A stretch of DNA of 64,000 bases from Rhizobium metallidurans (GCF_014196505.1 NZ_JACIDW010000011.1:1-64000), one strand, 5' to 3'. Shown: positions 1 to 10,065, counted from the first letter of the stretch. Numbers and translations are program-made. Notes: a model not told the origin generated them from the sequence alone.

Positions 1-90
1 GAAACTGAACTGGCCACCATCTCGAACCGACATCCCATCATCTCCGCTAATCGTTAAGACAGAGAATCACAACGGTGGGATTTTGCAATG

Positions 91-165
91 GCTCCCATAG
101 GGGAGAAGGTGCCGGCAGGCGGATGAGGGGGCTTCACGGCACAACGTAAGCCCCTCATCCCCCCA
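91..165. repeat. RIME-like intergenic repeat fragment
   Basis: This GC-rich block lies just downstream of the hemW stop. An inverted repeat with arms GGATGAGGGGGCTT (121-134) and AAGCCCCTCATCC (148-160) is visible. The stretch GGGGAGAAGGTGCC through CACGGCACAACG is nearly the same as the right half of the repeat at 34794-34934. Such mosaics are common between rhizobial genes. It may act as a weak terminator for hemW. The 90 bases to its left show no gene. Confidence 0.6.
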
Positions 166-167
166 AC

Positions 168-1370
168 TCAACAAGCCAGATCAGCCACCACCGAATCCAA
201 AATCAGCATCCCCGATGGCGTGCAGCGGATGCGCGAGTTGCCGATCCGTTCGATAAACCCGTGTTCCAGTAAAAACTCTTCGCGCTTCGGGTCGGGATCG
301 CGGCCGGAGAGCTGCTGCCAGCGGGCGAGGTCGACGCCTTCGGTGAGGCGCAGCCCCATCAAGAGCAGTTCGTCGGCCTGTTCGTCATAGCCGAGCTGCT
401 CCTGGTCGAGCATGCCGTGGCCGTCGCGCTCCACGAGCTCGAGCCAGGCTTCCGGCTTGCGTTCGGTGGCGGTGGCGAGCTTGACCGGCCCGCGCGTCAG
501 GCGGCCATGGGCGCCGGGGCCGATGCCGGCATAGTCGCCGTAGCGCCAGTAGGTGAGGTTGTGGCGGCTCTCGGCACCCGGGCGGGCGTGGTTGGAGACC
601 TCGTAGGCGGGCATGCCCTCGGCGGCGGTGATCGCCTGCGTCGCCTCGTAGAGCAGCGCCGACTGGTCGTCGTCGGGCACCACGAGCTTGCCCATCTTGT
701 GCAGTCCGAAGAAGGGCGTGCCCTCCTCGATCGTCAGCTGATAGAGCGACAGGTGGTCGACGGCATAGGAGATCGCCTGCTTGAGTTCGCGCTCCCATTC
801 CTCGACTGTCTGTTTCGGCCGTGCATAGATCAGGTCGAAGGACATGCGCGGAAAGATGTCGCGCGCCAGCTTGATCGCCTTCAGCGCATCCTCGACATCG
901 TGCAGCCGCCCGAGAAACTTCAGGTCGCGATCGTTCAGCGCCTGCACGCCGAGCGACACGCGGTTGACGCCGGCGGCGCGGTAGCCGCGAAAACGTTCCG
1001 CCTCGACGCTGGAGGGGTTGGCCTCCATGGTGATCTCTATGCCATCGGGCATGTTCCATTCCCTGGCGATACCGTCGAGAATGGCCGCGACCGTCGAGGG
1101 GTTCATCAGCGAGGGCGTGCCGCCGCCCAAAAAGATGCTGGTGACCGTCTTCGGGCCGCTCAGCTGCCGCATCGTCGCCATCTCCTTCAGGAAGGCGGCG
1201 GTGAAGCGCTCCTGATCGACAGGCTGGTGACGCACATGGCTGTTGAAGTCGCAATAGGGGCACTTGGCCGCACAGAACGGCCAATGCACGTAGACGCCGA
1301 AGCCGGGCTCGCCGGTATCGGGCAAAAGAGATGCATGGCGCGTCAGGTTGGGCTGTTCCAAAGTGTCCAC
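168..1370 (-). CDS. hemW: HemW-type radical SAM protein, heme chaperone
   Basis: The 400-residue protein carries the radical SAM cluster motif C-x3-C-x2-C (C33, C37, C40 in FCAAKCPYC) after a VYVHWPF lead. This arrangement is typical of the HemN/HemW family. The HNLTYW motif and short N-terminus fit HemW rather than oxygen-independent coproporphyrinogen dehydrogenase HemN. HemW binds heme and is thought to deliver it to apo-cytochromes; many genomes mislabel it HemN. It lies 8 bases after rdgB on the same strand and is probably co-transcribed with it, as in many alphaproteobacteria. Confidence 0.9.
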   Translation of the reverse strand: MDTLEQPNLTRHASLLPDTGEPGFGVYVHWPFCAAKCPYCDFNSHVRHQPVDQERFTAAFLKEMATMRQLSGPKTVTSIFLGGGTPSLMNPSTVAAILDGIAREWNMPDGIEITMEANPSSVEAERFRGYRAAGVNRVSLGVQALNDRDLKFLGRLHDVEDALKAIKLARDIFPRMSFDLIYARPKQTVEEWERELKQAISYAVDHLSLYQLTIEEGTPFFGLHKMGKLVVPDDDQSALLYEATQAITAAEGMPAYEVSNHARPGAESRHNLTYWRYGDYAGIGPGAHGRLTRGPVKLATATERKPEAWLELVERDGHGMLDQEQLGYDEQADELLLMGLRLTEGVDLARWQQLSGRDPDPKREEFLLEHGFIERIGNSRIRCTPSGMLILDSVVADLAC

Positions 1371-1378
1371 GATCGCTC

Positions 1379-2023
1379 TTAGGCGTTAAGGCAGGTTTCG
1401 ACGAAGATCTTGAAGGCGCGGGCGCGATGCGAGAGGGCTTGCACGTCGCCGGGCTTCCATCCGTGCTTCTCCTCGGCGCTCATCTCGCCGAAGGTGGTGT
1501 CGTAGCCCTCTGGCTGGAAGATCGGATCGTAGCCGAAGCCGGCGGTGCCGCGCGGCGGCCAGGCCACGAAGCCCTCGACCTCTCCACGGAAGAACTCGGT
1601 ATGCCCATCCGGCCATGCCAGGCAGAGCACGCTGACGAAGCGCGCGCTGCGCTGCTCCGGCGTGGTGGCACTCTTTTCCTCGAGAGCCGTCTCGACCTTC
1701 TGCATCGCCATCGCGAAATCGCGCGTACCATCGGCCGTCTCCGCCCAGTTGGCGGTGTAGACGCCAGGCGCGCCGCCGAGCGCGTCGATGACAAGGCCGC
1801 TGTCGTCGGAAAGGGCGGGCAGGCCGGATGCCTTGGCCGAAGCCAGCGCCTTGATCGCGGCGTTTTCCTCGAAGGTCGTGCCGGTCTCATCCGGCTCCTC
1901 GAATTTCAGTTCGGCTGCCGATTTCGCCGAGAAGCCGAAGGGACCGATCAGGTCGGCGATCTCGCGGATCTTGCCGGCATTGTGGCTGGCAACGACGATG
2001 GTGCGGGTATCGAGCTTGCGCAT
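1379..2023 (-). CDS. rdgB: RdgB/HAM1 non-canonical purine NTP pyrophosphatase
   Basis: The 214-residue protein has the family signature [13 protein letters not shown] at residues 10-22, the [13 protein letters not shown] motif and a C-terminal SHRARA segment that contacts the base. It hydrolyses dITP, XTP and ITP to monophosphates, keeping deaminated purines out of DNA and RNA. Length is usual for the family. The order rdgB-hemW with an 8-base gap suggests one transcript, and rph lies further upstream on the same strand beyond a VOC gene. Confidence 0.93.
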   Translation of the reverse strand: MRKLDTRTIVVASHNAGKIREIADLIGPFGFSAKSAAELKFEEPDETGTTFEENAAIKALASAKASGLPALSDDSGLVIDALGGAPGVYTANWAETADGTRDFAMAMQKVETALEEKSATTPEQRSARFVSVLCLAWPDGHTEFFRGEVEGFVAWPPRGTAGFGYDPIFQPEGYDTTFGEMSAEEKHGWKPGDVQALSHRARAFKIFVETCLNA

Positions 2024-2032
2024 GGCGGTCCT

Positions 2033-2437
2033 TCAAAGATTCCAAAGTTTGGGTTCGGCGCATTCCAGACTGTTGCCATCGGGATCGCGGAAATAGATCG
2101 ATCGCGCCCCGTTCGGCCAGCTAAAATCGCTTTCGATGGAAACGCCCGCTTTGTTGAGCTTTTCCGTGATCAAGTCAATCGCTTCCGCACGCATCCGGAA
2201 ACAGGCATGCCCCGCGCCCGTCGTGCCATGCGGCGGAACCGGCAGCGCGTCCGATGAAGGCGGCTTGATCGTTTCGTGGCGGTTGAAGATCAAGAGGATG
2301 CCCGGTCCGCAGCGAAAGAAGACGTGCCGGTTGTCATGGCGCAGAACTTTCTCAAGCCCGAGAACATCGCCATAGAACCCTTCGGCGGCATCGAGGTCGT
2401 CGACATAAAGCGCGGTTTCAAGAATGCCGTCGATCAT
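2033..2437 (-). CDS. VOC-family (glyoxalase-like) protein
   Basis: The start at 2437 gives 134 residues beginning MIDGILETALYVDDLD and is preceded by GGAG about 10 bases upstream; a longer reading to 2497 runs into a repeat and is unlikely. The sequence follows the vicinal-oxygen-chelate pattern: an early FY-x-DVLGL segment, then C-terminal ARSIYFRDPDGNSLECAEP with a metal-type glutamate. Members include glyoxalases, dioxygenases and fosfomycin-type resistance proteins, and the substrate cannot be inferred here. It sits between rdgB and rph. Confidence 0.75.
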   Translation of the reverse strand: MIDGILETALYVDDLDAAEGFYGDVLGLEKVLRHDNRHVFFRCGPGILLIFNRHETIKPPSSDALPVPPHGTTGAGHACFRMRAEAIDLITEKLNKAGVSIESDFSWPNGARSIYFRDPDGNSLECAEPKLWNL

Positions 2438-2461
2438 GCTGTCATTCTCCGGGGCGCCAAA

Positions 2462-2596
2462 AGACCCTCTCTGGCCTGCCGGCCATCTCCCCCACAAGGG
2501 GGGAGAAGACCCGTGGCAACCGCCTGCCCAAATTGAACGTCGACGGGGCGTCTGGGTTAAGCCCTCCCCCTTGTGGGGAGGGTTGGGGAGGGGTCT
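2462..2596. repeat. Composite palindromic intergenic repeat, copy 1
   Basis: Two GC-rich hairpin modules are visible: CTCCCCCACAAGGGGGGAG near 2488-2506 and CCCTCCCCCTTGTGGGGAGG near 2562-2581. The ends read AGACCCTC on the left and GAGGGGTCT on the right. The same two modules occur at 23136-23268 in reverse-complement order, so this is a dispersed element rather than local structure. It separates rph from the VOC gene and could attenuate transcription between them. Confidence 0.7.
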
Positions 2597-2632
2597 TGCT
2601 TGCTACAGCCTCTCAGCTGTCCTTGACCACCC

Positions 2633-3349
2633 TCAGGCAATCGCCGCCTTCTGCATCTCCACCAGCTCGGCGATGCCGTTCTTGGCAAGCGCCATCAGCG
2701 CGCCGAACTCTTCTTCGCTGAACGGCGTACCTTCGGCCGTGCCCTGGATCTCGACGATCCCGCCGGCGCCCGTCATCACGAAGTTCGCGTCGGTCTCGGC
2801 CGACGAGTCCTCGAGGTAATCGAGATCAATGACAGGCTGGCTGGCGAAGACGCCGCAGGAGATCGCGGCGACGTGGTCCTTCAGGACCCGCTCGACCTTG
2901 ATCATGTTGCGGCTTTCCATCCACTTCAGGCAATCGTAGAGCGCGATCCACGCACCGGTAATCGATGCCGTGCGGGTACCGCCATCGGCCTGGATCACGT
3001 CGCAGTCGAGCGTGATCTGGCGTTCGCCGAGTTCCTTGAGATCGACCACGGCGCGCAGCGAGCGGCCGATCAGGCGCTGGATTTCCTGGGTGCGGCCACC
3101 CTGCTTGCCGGCGGCGGCTTCGCGCTTCATGCGGTCGCCGGTGGCGCGCGGCAGCATACCGTATTCGGCGGTGACCCAGCCCTTGCCGGTGTTGCGCAGC
3201 CACGGCGGCGTCTTTTCTTCAAGGCTCGCCGTGCAGAGCACATGCGTATCGCCGAATTTCACCAGACAGGAGCCTTCGGCGTGCTTGGAAAAGTTGCGCT
3301 CGAAGGTGACCTTGCGCATCTGGTCGGTTTTTCTGCCTGATGGCCGCAT
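2633..3349 (-). CDS. rph: Ribonuclease PH
   Basis: The 238-residue protein matches RNase PH along its length: [12 protein letters not shown] start, [27 protein letters not shown] and [15 protein letters not shown]. The enzyme is a phosphorolytic 3'-5' exoribonuclease that trims tRNA 3' ends, and it forms hexamers. It is transcribed away from hrcA across a 165-base spacer. The divergent rph/hrcA arrangement is common in Rhizobiaceae. Confidence 0.95.
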   Translation of the reverse strand: MRPSGRKTDQMRKVTFERNFSKHAEGSCLVKFGDTHVLCTASLEEKTPPWLRNTGKGWVTAEYGMLPRATGDRMKREAAAGKQGGRTQEIQRLIGRSLRAVVDLKELGERQITLDCDVIQADGGTRTASITGAWIALYDCLKWMESRNMIKVERVLKDHVAAISCGVFASQPVIDLDYLEDSSAETDANFVMTGAGGIVEIQGTAEGTPFSEEEFGALMALAKNGIAELVEMQKAAIA

Positions 3350-3467
3350 CCTAATTCTCCTCGGTGCACGGGACCGGGAAGGCGGGCGCGATCCCAGGCT
3401 TCATCCTCTGTGCGGGTCTGTTGTTGACCGCTTCTACGATTGGCGGCGCGCATTTGCAAATTCCCTT

Positions 3468-3495
3468 TTGCGCGCGCGGGTAGATTGGCTATATT
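3468..3495 (+). promoter_or_regulatory. Possible housekeeping promoter of hrcA
   Basis: A TTGCGC hexamer (3468-3473) and a TATATT hexamer (3490-3495) are separated by 16 bases, about 20 bases before the preferred hrcA start. The -10 is good and the -35 is weak. No CIRCE repeat (TTAGCACTC and its inverse) is present, so the sequence gives no sign of HrcA autoregulation. Confidence 0.4.
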
Positions 3496-3514
3496 TTGCG
3501 ACATCATTGTCAGC

Positions 3515-4621
3515 ATGGGTGCGCAAGGCTTAATGGAATTCAGGTCGTCGACGATTTCGGACGCCGTTGCCGCGCTGGACGAACGCTCCAAGGAAATCTT
3601 CCGTCGCATCGTCGAGGGTTATCTGGAGACGGGCGAGCCGCTGGGCTCGCGCAATCTTTCGCGCATCTTGCCGATGTCGCTGTCGCCGGCCTCGGTGCGC
3701 AACGTCATGAGCGATCTGGAAGAGCTCGGCCTCGTCTATTCCCCGCATGTCAGCGCCGGCCGTCTGCCAACGCAGGTGGGCCTGCGCTTCTTCGTCGATG
3801 CCTTCATGCAGGTCGGCGACCTCTCCGCCGAGGACCGCGCCAATATCGACCGGCAGGTGCGGGCGGATAGCCGCGACGGCCCGATGGAAGCGATGATGAA
3901 CGAGGCAAGCCGCATGCTGTCGGGCATGTCGCGCGGCGCCGGTCTCGTCATCACCTCCAAGAGCGATCCCGTTCTCAAGCATGTCGAGTTCATCCGCCTG
4001 GAACCGACGAAGGCGCTGGCCGTTCTCGTCGGCGATCACGATCAGGTCGAAAACCGCATCATCGAACTGCCCGCCGGCGTCACCTCCTCGCAGCTCACCG
4101 AAGCCGCGAATTTCCTCAACGCCCACATGACCGGCCAGACGCTGCCCGAACTGCGCAGCCAGCTCGGCCACCTCAAGGACGACGTGCGCCACGAGCTCGA
4201 CGCGCTGTCTCGGGATCTGGTGGAGCGCGGCATCGCCGTCTGGTCCGGCACCGCCGACGAGGGCAAGCCGGCGCAGCTCATCATCCGCGGCCGCGCCAAT
4301 CTCCTGGAGGGGCTGGGCAATCCCGATGATCTCGATCGCCTGCGCATGCTCTTCGACGATCTCGAGAAGAAGGACAGTCTGCTGGAGCTGCTGAATCTGG
4401 CCGAAAGTGGCCCAGGCGTGCGCATCTTCATCGGCTCGGAAAACAAGCTCTTCTCGCTCTCCGGCTCCTCGCTGATCGTGGCGCCCTATCGCGACGAGGA
4501 CGACCGCATCGTCGGCGCCGTCGGCGTCATCGGTCCGACGCGGCTCAACTATTCGCGCATCGTGCCGATGGTCGATTACACCGCCCAGCTCATGGCAAGG
4601 CTCTCGCGCCCGTCCAAATAG
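3515..4621 (+). CDS. hrcA: Heat-inducible transcription repressor HrcA
   Basis: The preferred start at 3515 gives 368 residues (MGAQGLMEFRSS); 3533 (MEFRSS, 362 residues) is also possible, and the longer reading from 3440 is unlikely because it overlaps the promoter region. The N-terminal winged-helix region contains the family motif SRILPMSLSPASVRNVMSDL, followed by YSPHVSAGRLPT. HrcA normally represses groESL through CIRCE operators and needs GroEL for folding. Its stop lies two bases before the stop of the converging GFA gene. grpE follows 0.65 kb downstream. Confidence 0.95.
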   Translation: MGAQGLMEFRSSTISDAVAALDERSKEIFRRIVEGYLETGEPLGSRNLSRILPMSLSPASVRNVMSDLEELGLVYSPHVSAGRLPTQVGLRFFVDAFMQVGDLSAEDRANIDRQVRADSRDGPMEAMMNEASRMLSGMSRGAGLVITSKSDPVLKHVEFIRLEPTKALAVLVGDHDQVENRIIELPAGVTSSQLTEAANFLNAHMTGQTLPELRSQLGHLKDDVRHELDALSRDLVERGIAVWSGTADEGKPAQLIIRGRANLLEGLGNPDDLDRLRMLFDDLEKKDSLLELLNLAESGPGVRIFIGSENKLFSLSGSSLIVAPYRDEDDRIVGAVGVIGPTRLNYSRIVPMVDYTAQLMARLSRPSK

Positions 4622-4623
4622 CG

Positions 4624-5058
4624 TTATTCCGGCAGCTGCACGCCGGAGCCGCCCATTTCCGAAGGCATGTCCTTGAACTTCGGCAACCCGTCCTTCACGT
4701 GCAGGATGGTGTCCTCGTAGTTCACATGCATGGTCGGCTTGTAATCGAGACCGGGGATGACGGGCGCATAGACGTCGGTCACGCCCCAGAGCGGATGTTC
4801 GCTGTAGAGGTGCCCGCCGCAGGTGTCGCAGAATTTGCGCACGCTGTAATCGGTCTTCTGGAAGCTCTCGACATGCTCGCCACCCTTGGTCACCCGCACG
4901 GCCTGTGGCTGCCACAGCGTGAAGGTGTTGATCGGCCCGGCCGACCAGTGCTGGCAGGAGCGACAGTGGCAATAGCCCATCGCGACAGGCGTGCCGGTCA
5001 CGGTCAGTTCGACGGCACCGCAAAAGCATTTCCCGACATAGACGTTTTCGCCGGCCAT
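4624..5058 (-). CDS. GFA-domain (CENP-V/GFA family) zinc protein
   Basis: The 144-residue protein has the cysteine pattern of glutathione-dependent formaldehyde-activating (GFA) domains: C11 and C13 (KCFCGAVEL), C30, C32 and C35 (YCHCRSCQ), C77 and C80 (KFCDTCGGHLY). These bind two structural or catalytic zinc ions. The true substrate of most bacterial members is unknown, and a formaldehyde-glutathione adduct role should not be assumed. It converges on hrcA and diverges from grpE. Confidence 0.85.
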   Translation of the reverse strand: MAGENVYVGKCFCGAVELTVTGTPVAMGYCHCRSCQHWSAGPINTFTLWQPQAVRVTKGGEHVESFQKTDYSVRKFCDTCGGHLYSEHPLWGVTDVYAPVIPGLDYKPTMHVNYEDTILHVKDGLPKFKDMPSEMGGSGVQLPE

Positions 5059-5210
5059 CTCAGCACCTCCCAGGTTGGCGGATCAGTGTGGCACCGTATT
5101 AGGTTTTGCGAAAGTAAGAATGACATGTCGCAGCCGCCCCGCTGGCGGTTTCCGATGCGGTGCTGGCTGGCCGTGGATGCCTGCGCTTCCGACCTTCTTC
5201 GTCACGCAGA

Positions 5211-5239
5211 CTTGATTTTTGATGTTCAAAGTTCGATAT
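5211..5239 (+). promoter_or_regulatory. RpoH (sigma-32)-like promoter of grpE
   Basis: CTTGAT (5211-5216) and CGATAT (5234-5239) are separated by exactly 17 bases. This is close to the alphaproteobacterial RpoH pattern CTTGAA-N17-CCATNT. It lies about 40 bases before the grpE start, where a heat-shock promoter is expected. Confidence 0.6.
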
Positions 5240-5277
5240 CGGGCACATCCAAAAGCCACCAATGACCGGAGAACGTC

Positions 5278-5898
5278 ATGACTGACGAGACGACGAAGAA
5301 CGGACCTGACGCAGCCGCGCAAGAAGCCGCAGCCGACGCCGCCGCAAACGTCGAGAACGAGACCGCAGCCGAGCCCGATCCGATCGAGCTCCTGAAGGCG
5401 GAGAATGCCGAGCTGCGCGACCGCTATCTGCGCCTCGCCGCCGACATGGACAATCTGCGTCGCCGCACCGAGCGCGAAGTCAAGGACGCCAAGTCCTATT
5501 CCGCGGCCGGTTTCGCCCGCGACATGCTGGCTGTCTCCGACAACCTGCGCCGCGCGCTCGATGCCATCCCGGAAGACGCCCGCGCTGGCGCCGATGCCGG
5601 GCTCACGACGCTGATCGAAGGTGTCGAGATGACCGAGCGCTCGATGCTCACCACGCTGGAACGCCATGGCGTGCGCAAGCTGGAGCCGGTCGGCCAGAAA
5701 TTCGACCCGAACTTCCACCAGGCGATGTTCGAAGTTCCGAACCCCGACGTGCCGAACAACACGGTCGTCCAGGTCGTCCAGGCCGGCTATTCCATCGGCG
5801 AACGCGTGCTGCGCCCCGCCATGGTCGGCGTCGCCAAGGGCGGCCCGAAGATCGTCGAAGCCGAAACCAACTCGGTCTTCGACCAGAAGGACGCCTGA
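5278..5898 (+). CDS. grpE: GrpE, nucleotide exchange factor of DnaK
   Basis: The 206-residue protein has an acidic, alanine-rich N-terminus, then the long helix [20 protein letters not shown] and the signature region RRRTEREV. The C-terminal beta domain ends [15 protein letters not shown]. GrpE releases ADP from DnaK and acts as a thermosensor. A GGAGAACGTC ribosome-binding region precedes the ATG. dnaK/dnaJ are not adjacent. A hairpin terminator follows the stop, so the gene is probably monocistronic. Confidence 0.96.
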   Translation: MTDETTKNGPDAAAQEAAADAAANVENETAAEPDPIELLKAENAELRDRYLRLAADMDNLRRRTEREVKDAKSYSAAGFARDMLAVSDNLRRALDAIPEDARAGADAGLTTLIEGVEMTERSMLTTLERHGVRKLEPVGQKFDPNFHQAMFEVPNPDVPNNTVVQVVQAGYSIGERVLRPAMVGVAKGGPKIVEAETNSVFDQKDA

Positions 5899-5906
5899 TC
5901 CGACCG

Positions 5907-5924
5907 GGCCCGCCTAAGCGGGCC
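5907..5924. terminator. Bidirectional hairpin between grpE and the nucleoside hydrolase gene
   Basis: Arms GGCCCGC (5907-5913) and GCGGGCC (5918-5924) pair perfectly around a CTAA loop. The hairpin sits in the short gap between two converging genes. There is no strong T-run on either side, so termination may be partial. Confidence 0.6.
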
Positions 5925-5942
5925 TGATCTCATTCAAGACAG

Positions 5943-6887
5943 TCAGATGCGGGCGAAGCGGTCGATCAGGAGATCGAAGAAGCCGTCCGCGTCGACATCG
6001 CGCATCACGGTCGCGTTGCGCTTGCGGTCGGTCACGTGCCACCAGTCGACCACGGTCATGCCGACGGTCAGTTCCGACTTCACCTCGATCTCGACATTGC
6101 AGACCCGTCCCTTGAAGAGTTCGGGCTTGAGCAGGTAGGCAACGACCGTCGGGTCGTGCAGCGGGCCGCCGTCCGAGCCGTATTTCTCGATATCGAAACG
6201 CTCGAAGAACTCCAGCATCTCCACCATCGCGATCGCCGGCCGCGTGCCGATCTCGGCCATGCGCTTGACGCGCGATTTCAGCGTCAAGAGCTTGTGCGTC
6301 ACGTCGAGCGGCATCATCACGACAGGGACGCCGGAGCGGAGCACGATGTCGGCGGCTTCGGGATCGACGTAGATGTTGAATTCGGCGGCCGGCGTGATGT
6401 TGCCGCCCTCGGAGAAGCCGCCGCCCATCATCACGAGCTCGCGCACGCGGCCGATGATATCCGGCGCCTTCTGGAAGGCGAGGCCGATATTGGTCAGCGG
6501 CCCGAGCGTGCAGAGCGTCACGGTGCCTTCCGGCTCGTTGCGCAGCGTCTCGATGATGAAGTCGACGGCGTGTCCCGCCTGCAGGGGCATGGTCGGCTCG
6601 TCGAGCTCGGGACCGTCGAGGCCGGTCTTGCCATGCACATGCTCGGCGGTGACGAGCGGCCGGGCGATCGGCTTGTCGGCGCCGGCGAAAACCTTGGTGT
6701 CGGTCTTGCCGCAAAGCTCGCAGATGATGCGCGCATTGCGGCTGGTGTAGGAGAGCGGCACGTTGCCGGCGACGGTGGTGATCCCGAGCACTTCCAGTTC
6801 CTCGGGGCTGCCGAAGGCCAGCATGATCGCGGCCGCATCGTCCTGACCGGGGTCGGTGTCGATAATGATCTTTCTCGGGTTTGCCAT
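5943..6887 (-). CDS. Inosine/uridine-preferring nucleoside hydrolase family protein
   Basis: Starting at 6887 (MANPRKII) gives 314 residues, the usual length. The N-terminal aspartate cluster DTDPGQDDA (D10, D12, D16, D17) binds the catalytic calcium and the ribose hydroxyls. Members hydrolyse purine or pyrimidine ribonucleosides to base and ribose for salvage; specificity cannot be read from sequence alone. The longer frame up to 7010 lacks family similarity at its N-terminus. It diverges from the Hsp20 gene and converges on grpE. Confidence 0.88.
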   Translation of the reverse strand: MANPRKIIIDTDPGQDDAAAIMLAFGSPEELEVLGITTVAGNVPLSYTSRNARIICELCGKTDTKVFAGADKPIARPLVTAEHVHGKTGLDGPELDEPTMPLQAGHAVDFIIETLRNEPEGTVTLCTLGPLTNIGLAFQKAPDIIGRVRELVMMGGGFSEGGNITPAAEFNIYVDPEAADIVLRSGVPVVMMPLDVTHKLLTLKSRVKRMAEIGTRPAIAMVEMLEFFERFDIEKYGSDGGPLHDPTVVAYLLKPELFKGRVCNVEIEVKSELTVGMTVVDWWHVTDRKRNATVMRDVDADGFFDLLIDRFARI

Positions 6888-7069
6888 TCCGTACGTCCCA
6901 TCCTCCCGGTGCATATGTCGATGTATGCACCATCTGTTTATCTTCCCGACGCAAATCGGCACAGCCGGCGCGGGGCAGGATTTGATGCGAGGCGTAGCGG
7001 GCTTTGTCAAGGCGGCGCGACAGCGTGCGGACGGCGCATAGGTCTTGCGCTGCCGTGTTGCGCCGCTGT

Positions 7070-7098
7070 CTTGCGAATGACGCCATCCCTTCCCATAT
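7070..7098 (+). promoter_or_regulatory. RpoH (sigma-32)-like promoter of the Hsp20 gene
   Basis: CTTGCG (7070-7075) and CCATAT (7093-7098) are 17 bases apart, a good match to the alphaproteobacterial heat-shock promoter and the same spacing as the grpE candidate. Transcription from here would give a 5' leader of roughly 55-60 bases before the ATG at 7164. Confidence 0.65.
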
Positions 7099-7163
7099 TA
7101 GCAACATCCGGATGCTGTCTTCAGGTCCGGAAGGGTCGCTTGCATCAAGGACTTGGAACGCTG

Positions 7164-7595
7164 ATGAGCCGTATGACGCCTTTCGCCAGCCCGCTGTTGC
7201 TGGGTTTCGACGCCATGGAAAAGACGCTGGAGCGGATTTCCAAGGCGAGTGATGGATATCCGCCTTACAATATCGAGCGCCTTGCCGCCGACCGCATCAC
7301 CGATGATCCGGAGCGCCTGCGCATCACGCTCGCGGTCGCCGGCTTCAGCGAGGAAGAACTCGACATCTCCGTCGAGGAAAACCAGCTGGTCATCCGTGGT
7401 CGCCAGGTTGAACAGGGCGAGCGCGAATATCTCTATCGCGGCATCGCGGCCAGGCAGTTCCAGCGCACCTTCGTGCTCGCCGATGGCATGCAGGTTCTCG
7501 GGGCGGGCCTGAAGAACGGGCTGCTGTCGGTGGATCTCATTCGCCCGGAGCCATCGCGTATGGTGAAGAAAATTAACATTTCGGCCCCACAGTAG
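7164..7595 (+). CDS. Small heat shock protein (Hsp20/IbpA family)
   Basis: The start at 7164 gives 143 residues beginning MSRMTPFASPLLLGFDAME, typical of rhizobial class A small heat shock proteins. The alpha-crystallin domain spans about residues 35-125 (YNIERLAADRITDDPERLRITLAVAGF, ending GLLSVDL). The C-terminal tail is short. These ATP-independent holdases keep denatured proteins soluble. An RpoH-type promoter and a leader with possible secondary structure precede it. The DUF1150 gene follows 50 bases later and the pair is commonly linked in this family. Confidence 0.9.
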   Translation: MSRMTPFASPLLLGFDAMEKTLERISKASDGYPPYNIERLAADRITDDPERLRITLAVAGFSEEELDISVEENQLVIRGRQVEQGEREYLYRGIAARQFQRTFVLADGMQVLGAGLKNGLLSVDLIRPEPSRMVKKINISAPQ

Positions 7596-7645
7596 GACAA
7601 CGGCGCAAATCGCACCGTTGGTCCCTTCTCTCTGGAGGTACAGGA

Positions 7646-7903
7646 ATGTTGATGAAAGAAGCCAATTCGCACCTGACCAAGACCGAGCTTGCCGGCATCG
7701 GCAATGGCGAGGTCGCCTATATCAGGAAAATCCGCTCCGAGGATGTTCCCCGGTGTTTTCCGGAAGCTCCCGATATTGATCCGAACGTCGATCTCTGGGC
7801 GCTCTTCGGCGCGGACGGAACCCCGATCCTCCTCACGGACAACCGCTCCAGCACCTTCTTCAAGGCCGCTGAAGACGAGTTGAAGACGGTCAGCCTGCAC
7901 TAA
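7646..7903 (+). CDS. DUF1150-family small protein
   Basis: The 85-residue protein (alternative start two codons in) has the conserved core IGNGEVAYIRKIRSEDV and LWALFGADGTPILLTDNR that I recognise as DUF1150. The function is not known. It is preceded by a strong GGAGG site and follows the Hsp20 gene, a linkage frequent in Rhizobiales that suggests shared heat-shock induction. A rho-independent terminator ends the unit. Confidence 0.8.
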   Translation: MLMKEANSHLTKTELAGIGNGEVAYIRKIRSEDVPRCFPEAPDIDPNVDLWALFGADGTPILLTDNRSSTFFKAAEDELKTVSLH

Positions 7904-7925
7904 AGGCGGGTCAGCATGAAAACAG

Positions 7926-7959
7926 ACGGCGTTCCCAGGAGCGCCGTTGTTTTGTTTTT
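7926..7959 (+). terminator. Rho-independent terminator of the Hsp20-DUF1150 unit
   Basis: Arms ACGGCG (7926-7931) and CGCCGT (7942-7947) pair around a short loop and are followed by TGTTTTGTTTTT. This is a classical intrinsic terminator reading rightward. Confidence 0.85.
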
Positions 7960-8001
7960 GAGGGGGCGACTGTATGGCCCCGTATTGCCCGATATGATCG
8001 T

Positions 8002-8703
8002 TTACACGCGCTTGAACGTCAGATAGGCCGAGGATCGTCCTTCGCGCCGGGCCTTGGCCTCGTAGCGCGTGCTCGGCCAGCCCTCGTAGGGCGTCAGCCA
8101 GTCCGCGGCGTTGGTGGCCTGCCAGTCGAAGCCGCCGTGGTCGCGACACTTCAGAAGCGTCCAGTTCACATAGGTGTCGATGTCGGAGGCGAAGCAGAAA
8201 AGGCCGCCGGGCTTCAGCACGCGGTGAAAGCGGTCGAGATTGGTCTTCGATACGAAGCGACGCTTCCAGTGTTTCCGCTTCGGCCAGGGATCCGGGTAGA
8301 GCAGGTCGATCTGGTCGATCGATCCGTCCGGCAGCCAGTCGAGCAGCTGCGTCGCGTCGTCGTTGTAGACGCGGACGTTGCGGGCGCCGGCATCGTCGAC
8401 GCTGGCAAGCAGCTTCTGCATCGAATTGACGAAGGGCTCGACGCCGATGAAGCCGGTCGAGGGCGTTTCCACGGCGCGGTGGATCAGATGCTCGCCGCCG
8501 CCGAAGCCGATTTCCAGTCTCAGCCGGTTGGTCTCGACGGGAAAGAGCGTGCTCAGCGGCTCCTGGGGAGCCGCCGAGAGGTCGATGATGAACGCCGGCA
8601 AGAGGGTGCTGAGCTTCTCCGCCTGCTGTCCGCGAAGTTGCTTACCCTTGCGGCGACCGAAGAAAGCCTCGGTCGCGCGTCCGCGACGTTCCATGTCAGT
8701 CAT
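8002..8703 (-). CDS. trmB: tRNA (guanine-N7-)-methyltransferase
   Basis: The 233-residue protein has the SAM-binding motif [11 protein letters not shown] and the TrmB signature [17 protein letters not shown]. It methylates G46 in the tRNA variable loop. It starts three bases after the metK stop, so metK-trmB form an operon. Coupling a methyltransferase to SAM synthesis is a conserved arrangement in Rhizobiaceae. Confidence 0.95.
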   Translation of the reverse strand: MTDMERRGRATEAFFGRRKGKQLRGQQAEKLSTLLPAFIIDLSAAPQEPLSTLFPVETNRLRLEIGFGGGEHLIHRAVETPSTGFIGVEPFVNSMQKLLASVDDAGARNVRVYNDDATQLLDWLPDGSIDQIDLLYPDPWPKRKHWKRRFVSKTNLDRFHRVLKPGGLFCFASDIDTYVNWTLLKCRDHGGFDWQATNAADWLTPYEGWPSTRYEAKARREGRSSAYLTFKRV

Positions 8704-8706
8704 GTC

Positions 8707-9948
<1,242 letters not shown>

Positions 9949-10065
9949 TCCGGGATTCCCCTCAAAGAATAAAAAGCTGCGTAGTGGTACTCAGTTCAGG
10001 GCCGAAAAACAAGCGCAGAAGGACATAAATATATCTTTATATCTGTGACAAAATGGCAAATTATG

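Noticed and set aside
3350..3514. CIRCE operator controlling hrcA
   Set aside because: No TTAGCACTC inverted repeat was found here or before grpE.
7120..7140. CAGGTCCGGAAGG, similar to the core of 4.5S SRP RNA
   Set aside because: The flanking bases cannot form the long helix of SRP RNA and the motif lies in the Hsp20 leader; treated as chance.
6036..7163. Long plus-strand frame ahead of the Hsp20 start
   Set aside because: It runs antisense through the nucleoside hydrolase gene with low-complexity His/Arg/Asp-rich content; only the part after 7164 is real.
9949..10065. SAM riboswitch before metK
   Set aside because: I could not draw a SAM-I or SAM-II fold in the leader, and metK in this family is not usually under those riboswitches.
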